From assembly GCF_000485595.1 (NCBI RefSeq), contig NW_014577088.1:17656-42911 (forward strand): a stretch of DNA of 25,256 nt. The letters are read 5' to 3'. Positions 19,201 to 25,256 of the stretch are shown here, piece by piece. The stretch comes from Priapulus caudatus (Eukaryota; Priapulida; Priapulimorpha; Priapulimorphida; Priapulidae). The notes below the pieces were generated by a model that saw only the letters and a list, made by a program, of their open reading frames with translations, was not told the DNA's origin and ran no database searches. Within the stretch, counting starts at the first letter, position 1. Every line of letters begins with the position of its first letter. A program made the position numbers and the translations under genes.

Positions 19201-20727
19201 TCTCGCCTCGTTTCTCTCTATTCGGTGTCAGTCGGCAGTTCAGGTCTAACACTTTAGCGGCCGTACTAACGTTAATGGTCGTGGCAGGAGGCTACAAATC
19301 GGCGTGTGCTCCGACATTCGCCTCTTTTAGCGACAAATTGTTCCCATTTTTCCATATTAGCCAGCGAAGATGAGCAACGGACATTCGGCTTTGATCTCGC
19401 CGCCAATTTGATATTATTAAATGCAATGAAACGCACGTGAAATGTACACAGCATTCCATACGTATTCGATTAGGTGTTACAAATGCGTATCTGGTCTCCG
19501 TGTAACCAGTCAATCAGCTCAGCGCCTGGACCCACGCAGCGAAAGTAGCGGTCAACCAGTAGAGCCAATCTCTGCAGGAATGTTCGAGTAGTAAATAATC
19601 TATTTCGCCTCTTGATAACCCGACGTTCGGTTCATTTGTCAATTCTACGTGCGCATGCGCGGCATCGCAATGCGTGATGGCATTTTCGATGCTGTCAACA
19701 TCGTCTCTCTCTCTCTCCCCGGTGACTGTCGCCGTCATGTCATGCGTCTTCTAAACATTTGTCGCGTCGATAACGCACGAGCTCTGAGTGCAAAAATATT
19801 CAAACATCAATGAGTTACTTCTGAACCGTAAAGATTCCCCACGAAAATGCACTCGGATATCGACCACATCGACCATAAACATATACATTCGGGCAGGAGA
19901 TAACGGGAGTTGGTACTGATTCTACCGTCGCTGTCCTGTTCAATTCGGGATTCTACGCAAAATAATGATATTTCTTCGCAATAATTCGGTCACTCCGAGT
20001 TTGTCGGACGTGTGCTAAATGTTGCTTTCTCCTTTTTACACTAGGTATCCGCCTCGTAGCTCTGAACCCAGCATCTACTGACAATGGGATATGCGCATCA
20101 ATCTTCATGCGTGAAAAATATGTTGTGCGGACAGAATGCTTACTTCCTATCCTGATCCCTTCTATACCACGGCAGTCATCCATAACCGTGAACCCAACGG
20201 CGCATGCGCATAGCGATACGAATCTGTTCGGTGTCGCAGGAGTTGACACACATGAGCAGGTATAGTGAAGTGCATTCGCATTATGTGTATATACTCTACC
20301 CTGCGTTACACATAGCTGCGCGTTGTAAACTTTCGTATAGCAATACTCGGCATATACTACACTTTACGTGTATATCAATGGTCATTATCTCAATTTGTCC
20401 CATTGGCCGTCAAAGGCGTGCCGCCGAGCGTTGCTGGACTCATCCCATTAGTCCGTAACAGGATTACGGCCAGCATGTTCTGTCGGATTGATACAGAATG
20501 TAATTCGATTCTGATAGATTCACAACGTTCCCCACTAGCGCCCGCGAACATCAAACTGCATAGCCGAGCTCTGTTACGCACGCACGGGAGCGAAACGCTC
20601 TGTGTACGTCCGAGGGAGGGAAAGCGGTGCCGGGACGCACGTACATCACCAGAAGAGCACGACAGACAAGTCTGTTTTCTACTCGTGATCTACCGTGTGT
20701 GTGTAGTAGTAGACACACCGTGGATCG
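16291..20727. other. Intergenic, about 4.4 kb without a supported gene
   Basis: Single-copy-looking sequence. Frames of 100-117 codons on - (17370-17672 and 18220-18573) and 84 on + (18418-18672) have no recognisable domain. Minor low-complexity patches: GA/CAGACAGA near 17,750-17,790, TTGTTG at 17,817-17,829, and GTGCGTGCGTG near 18,805-18,835. I saw no RNA gene and no promoter I could defend. Confidence 0.6.
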
Positions 20728-20778
20728 TATATATATATAATTATTTATTTATATATTTATTTATTTATTTATATATAG
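20728..20778 (+). repeat. TA and TTTA microsatellite
   Basis: ATATATATATA followed by repeated TTTATTTA interrupted by TATATA. Its position just before the CAA tract and the 33-bp repeat makes this a continuous simple-sequence block. Confidence 0.92.
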
Positions 20779-20811
20779 ACAGGTTACGCAGCGACTGCAG
20801 TGCGCTGACAT

Positions 20812-20821
20812 GTTGTTGTGC

Positions 20822-20856
<35 letters not shown>

Positions 20857-20857
20857 C
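20812..20857 (+). repeat. (CAA)n microsatellite with facing GTTGTTG
   Basis: Twelve CAA triplets (20821-20856) are preceded by GTTGTTGTG, so the first part can fold back on itself. The strand bias makes both polyThr and polyVal frames appear; neither is a gene. Confidence 0.95.
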
Positions 20858-20875
20858 TGCATATACTACAAAAGC

Positions 20876-21195
20876 GATAATATAGTTCTTATATACATGA
20901 TGCATAACGAGGATATAGTTTACGTATACACGGTTCATAAAGATGATATAATTCTTATATAAATGATGCATAACGAGGATATAGTGTACGTATACACGGT
21001 TCATAACGATGATATAATTCTCATATACACGCGGTGCATTACGATGATATAGTTCTCCTTTATACGGTGCATAATATGATATAATTATCACATATATGGT
21101 TCATAACGATGGTATAGTTCTTACCAGGAGTAAATAAAACCACACCTTTATTCACTCCTATTCTCGTGTATATGCTGCATAACAATGGTATAGTT
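20876..21195 (+). repeat. 33-bp AT-rich tandem repeat arranged as 66-bp dimers
   Basis: Two alternating monomers are seen. Type 1 is GATGATATAATTCTTATATA with a GATGCATAAC end. Type 2 is GAGGATATAGTTTACGTATA with a CACGGTTCATAA end. They start near 20876, 20909, 20942 and 20975, and then continue less regularly to about 21120. A last diverged copy lies at 21160-21195 (TATGCTGCATAAC). Because 33 is a multiple of 3, a minus-strand frame (20765-21091) shows an 11-residue period, which follows from the DNA repeat. Confidence 0.92.
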
Positions 21196-23512
21196 TCCTT
21201 GGTCGGCAAGGCAAAAAAACACCCGGAAACAGTTGTTTGTTTGATACTACTCGAGCACGCGTAGATAATCATACACGTAGTATGAATTGTTATGGCGAAA
21301 CTAATCATTCCTCGTAGCATTATTCTACACGTCTTCATTTTATTTCTTCCGTTAGAGTCATGTATGAACTTGTTATCTAATCCTGCTAACTAATACAATG
21401 TGATGATAATATACTGACATATAATGTCGGATTCGCATTGGTAATTTTTGACGTTGTTCCTTCCGTGTGTATATACACGTCTCTTCCGTACGCATTGTCA
21501 TGCTGCAGATGTCGCATTGTCGCAGCAGTAGTATACTCATCAACACCTACCTACATAAGTATGCGACCGTGCCAAATGATACTGCATTTATGCGCGTACC
21601 GAACGCCCCGGTAATAGGCGCTTCGTTTTCACTGCGTTTGCGAGAACAATACTAATCAGCAGCGTGCCAGTGCCAGAGAAACCTGCTAGTATTAACCTCG
21701 GGTATGGCCCCCGGAAGGCAACACCAGTAGCAGGTGACGGTCATGTCCGACACACAGTGCTGCGCGCGTGTGTGTGAATTACGCACATAGTTCGCTCAAG
21801 CACAATACAAATTAGCCGATAAGCAATTATGTCTGGCCTAATAGCATCCTCACGTTCAATAATGGAGTTACATCTGCATGAAATTGACAACACTTCGACA
21901 TAATACGCGCATTCTTGATTATGTGTACATTTCATTCTTCGTTCTACTTTAATTACTGCGCAACACGTGCCAAGTCTAGCCCCCACAGCGTCGTCGCCGC
22001 AATTAACTTCGGAAATTTGAATTTCAAATAAGTCAATCAAAATATTTTAGCAATCAGAAAAGCGGACGGCGTAATGTGATTTGCTCTAATATATGTGCGA
22101 TGGTTGGCAAGAGAATTACCGCTGTAGAGCAGATGTTAGCAGGGGGGTCGAACAAAAGTACCACCGCAACGATGGAGGCCAAAGAACCTTTGTGGGTGGA
22201 CTAATAATCGAGAGCATTGATGATATTGTTTATGGCTATTCAATTCATCTGATTATGTATTGTGCTCCCTGCGGTTGTGCGCAGTTATATGTACTTATAA
22301 TGTACATATCCAGCGCTTATATAGATATGGTCTTCCTGAATTTAATAGGATATTTTCCATGTAATATTTCATAGGATGGATTTCTAAAAAATGAAAATAG
22401 CCAAAAAAGCAAACGTATAAAAATTATAGGGTATAGATAGAGAAAATACGCGACGAACGAAGAAACTACGTTATTGTAATCATCAATTCAGATTATAGAA
22501 TGATCATGAAACCTTTATCGCAGCAGAAAATACACACCGCAAACAATTAAGTTAAAAAATCTAAGTAATTCACTTCACCTTTTAGTTTTATTTGTTCTCG
22601 TGTAGGTATATGAGAATAAGAGGGAAATATCAACAAGGTAAGCGACAATAGCAGCACAGATGCCCCTTTCTAGCTGTATACTGTATGCCGGATTCGGACA
22701 TGGACCAAACTGTCGCAGACGGATGCGAACCTACCACGGTATGCCAGTTGACATTAGTTTCCGATATAGCACGAGGTGATTAAAAATAGATGAGCTTGAA
22801 ATCACATTACACCGGCTTCAAAAGGCCGACCATTGGTAATGCACTGAAAGTTTCATGAGGGCTCGGTTCCCGCCGGAGCGAGGGTTGTGACCGGGACTCG
22901 TGCACGGGATCATAAGTAGGCGACCGAGGATTTCACGCATGTAACAATGTTCACAGTCATGACGCGACAAGCTGTACAATGGGCCTGCTCGTCTTATATC
23001 TTTGTCGTCTGAGAGGCTCCGCCGGCGTACATCAAACATGTAATCGAAAAATTACGTGTTGATGGATTTATCCATATATGATCACAGTCGCGATCACATT
23101 TTATCTTGAATATACTCATCCAGCCACTAGGCAGAGAGCGAGTTAATGATGCCTCCAGTTGTTTACGGTGGATCATAACCGGGCTTGAAATGCAAGAAAT
23201 GATTGGAACATGAAATTTAGCGTCTGTATCGTTCACGATTCATCACGGACATATTTCGTAGGGGCGCTGGAAATAATCATGTGAAAGTATTAGGGCTCCC
23301 CAGCCGATACATCCCAAAAAAATCACACACCAACACAAAATTAAACGTATCAAACGACTGTTAGCGTCATGCTCCCCGTTTATGACTGAATTACTGCAGG
23401 ATGATGCCTATTTTGTCATTAGTTTATAGAAAAATCGCAAAATGCTCAAAGCACACATATCCGCCATTTGATGGCAGGGTAATTTCCCTAGGAGAAATAA
23501 ATCTTCCTTGTT
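21196..23512. other. Intergenic, no gene supported
   Basis: AT-rich single-copy-looking sequence. Frames up to 99 codons (21741-22040, -) lack recognisable motifs. No repeats beyond short AT runs, and no RNA gene seen. Confidence 0.6.
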
Positions 23513-23775
23513 GTGTCACATACAGCGAGATATTTTCTTCAATAGAGCGAGACTTTCGTGTATAGTGTTACATACATACAAGAGTCTGCACTATAGGAGC
23601 GAGGTTCTTAACACTGCTGCTATGTCACACACAGCGAGATACGGCCTCCAGAAGGAACAAGACTTCCACGCGGTATTGTATATAGCAGGATTATTCCTCT
23701 AAGAGGAGTGCGCTTTCTTTGCTGTGTCACATACAGCGGGATACGGCCACCCTATAACAGATTATTCTTTCCCGA
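23513..23775 (+). repeat. Diverged tandem repeat of about 53 bp, five copies
   Basis: TGTCACATACAGCGAGATA or a variant begins near 23513, 23566 (TGTTACATACATAC), 23623 (TGTCACACACAGCGAGATAC), 23677 (TGTATATAGCAGGAT) and 23725 (TGTCACATACAGCGGGATAC). Copies 1, 3 and 5 are most alike, so a dimer of about 105-110 bp is the better-conserved unit. The sequence before copy 1 (TCTTCCTTGTTG) resembles the end of copy 4, suggesting a further decayed copy to the left. Confidence 0.8.
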
Positions 23776-24947
23776 GGCCGCTGTCTTCTCAAAGACAGGC
23801 CGTGTTTACTTTGGCTGTATGGAAGAGATAATATCGCGGACAGTTTTTGTTTGCACTGAGGAAATGGATTTGCCAGGAATAAATCTCGTCGCACATTTAC
23901 GTTAATTTTTAATTTCCGATTCTTAAAGCAGCTTTCACGCGGTCGCATATACCCTGCATCAGTTCGAGCTTATCGCGAAAACGACACGATTCACAGGGTA
24001 TTCGGTTGGTTAGCGGTTAACACTTCAAACAGCGTGCCCCGCTCGCGAATCGACATTAAAATGGCACGTAAAAGAGCGGGGCGTAAGAATTAATTAAACA
24101 TACATGACAAGTTAGGGCGTATCGCGTGACGGTGCGTGCGCTTGTGGCTTTGTGATTACTGTGTTGTAAATTGCTCACGGTGCAGTTCGAACGCACATCG
24201 CCTTCCTCAGTTTTTCAGAGCAACAATCATGATAGTTTGTCGGTATTTTTTCAAGCGAAGAGCATTTCCATGTGGTGTCAGCGTCACGCTAATCCACCCA
24301 GTAGGCCGTTGATCTGCTCATCGCGCTGATCATACGCGGATTTAGAGGCGGATTAAAATGCACCGCGCTGTTGATATAGCCGCTGGCGTTTTTGTGAACT
24401 CGCACGGAGAAAATGTTCGCGTGGTCTACGTACGTTCAAAGCGAATTGCGCAACGAGGGAGCCATAGCGGCGCGCTCGTTCGCTCAGGTATTCCGTGTAA
24501 TGTGTGCGGAATTGCTTCATCAAAGCTAGCTTCGCGAGCGCTCGCGGGTCTGACGGCATAGAAAGAGCTCACTGGCACGCAGGCGGCGCACCATTCAGAC
24601 TAACCTTCGTGCTCACCGGCAAATTACACACCCGGAGTCTCGCGCCGTTTTCACTCAAGATAATTCATAGACGCAGCTGGCTAGAAAAGCGGAATTGAGG
24701 AAAAAGGAACAAAACGCGCGCGACCTGCGCAGATTTTTTTAGCGTATATTGCAAAATGAATTACAGCGGGCCCCCGTCCCACAGGGGGACCGTGTCGAAT
24801 GACACATCGATTTTTTTTCGCGAGCACGTTCGCAAGCTGACGCGGCAACAGTCGGGGATTGTCTTCACAGTAATTACACCTCTACACTGACTGATCTTTC
24901 GCCGAACCCGAGGCATGATGGCCGAGCTAAAGGAAGCGCGCATGCGT
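23776..24947. other. Intergenic, no gene supported
   Basis: Moderately GC-rich, single-copy-looking sequence. Open frames are at most 73 codons and overlap on both strands. A short GC stem, GTCCC with GGGAC around CACAGG, lies at about 24776-24791. Nothing else recognised. Confidence 0.55.
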
Positions 24948-25256
24948 GAAGCTGTATGTCACGTGTGCGGTGGGGGGATGTCACGTAAGTATAGCTATAG
25001 GTTGCGGTGGGGAGAAGGTGCATCAGTGAAGTTGTAAGTTGCGAGGGTGGAGGGAGAATGGCAAGTGTATAAAAGCGAAGTTGTAGGGTTGCGGGGGTGG
25101 AGGAGAAGGTAAGTGTATAATGAGTTTAAGCTGTAGGTTTGGCGGGGGTGGAGGGAGAAGGGTAAGTGTCAGCATAGTTAAGCTATAGGTTGCGGGCGTG
25201 AAGAGAAAGGAAGTGTAGTAATGAGTGAAGTGTAGTTGCAGGTGGAGGGAGAAAAA
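24948..25256 (+). repeat. G-rich tandem repeat of about 50 bp running off the right edge
   Basis: Six to seven units of 46-52 bp. Each has GAAGTTGTAGGTTGCGGG or a variant, then GGTGGAGGGAGAAGG, then TAAGTGTATAATGA. The T-G-rich strand carries clusters such as GCGGGGGTGGAGGGAG. Unit lengths vary by small insertions. The array continues beyond the window, so its full size is unknown. Confidence 0.9.

Noticed and set aside
20765-21091. Minus-strand frame with an 11-residue repeat (NYIIVMNRVY-like)
   Set aside because: The period equals the 33-bp DNA repeat and the frame ends in a Val run from the CAA microsatellite. No independent sign of coding.
24175-24205. GCAGTTCGAACGC, resembling a tRNA B box
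   Set aside because: It does not fit GGTTCGANNCC, no A box lies at the right distance, and no cloverleaf can be drawn.

Overview
The window looks like nuclear DNA of an invertebrate animal. It holds the last exons of one spliced gene on the + strand (about 540-2670). The remaining 22.5 kb shows no gene that I can support and is dominated by tandem repeats and small inverted-repeat elements. Eukaryotic origin is shown by five exons whose GT-AG junctions keep one reading frame, and by a CCCTAA (TTAGGG-type) telomere-like tract. Dense microsatellites, CpG not obviously depleted and short introns (100-530 bp) would fit a marine invertebrate, but the species cannot be named from what is visible.

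The gene is the 3' end of a homologue of TPR (Megator in flies, Mlp1/2 in yeast), the large coiled-coil nucleoporin of the nuclear basket. The joined exons encode 391 residues. They contain three short motifs in the order I remember from vertebrate TPR (EPPTANI, ASIRPM, PTATVMPT), then basic patches and an acidic tail. The N-terminal coiled coil must lie to the left of the window. A small inverted-repeat element sits in intron 2. A second, carrying telomere-like repeats, begins about 30 bp after the stop codon.

Right of the gene, in order: a MITE-like end with a CGACCAGTT minisatellite (2976-3166); a 1-kb pyrimidine-rich CT/CA satellite with higher-order structure (3840-4856); ordinary AT-rich sequence; a 59-bp palindromic repeat between two single-N gaps (7162-7426); a 1-kb ACC-rich tract (10552-11597); a GA tract (12256-12572); a 171-bp hAT-like MITE (12894-13064); a 2.1-kb GC-rich 41-bp minisatellite (14041-16197); AT-rich microsatellites plus a 33-bp repeat (20728-21195); a roughly 53-bp repeat (23513-23775); and a G-rich repeat of about 50 bp that runs off the right edge (24948-25256).

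Long open frames inside the repeats follow from their composition and are not called as genes. I found no tRNA, rRNA, CRISPR array or autonomous transposase. I saw nothing that supports a new biological system. The best leads are the short, lineage-specific TPR C-terminus, the telomere-repeat inverted element beside it, and the structured satellites.
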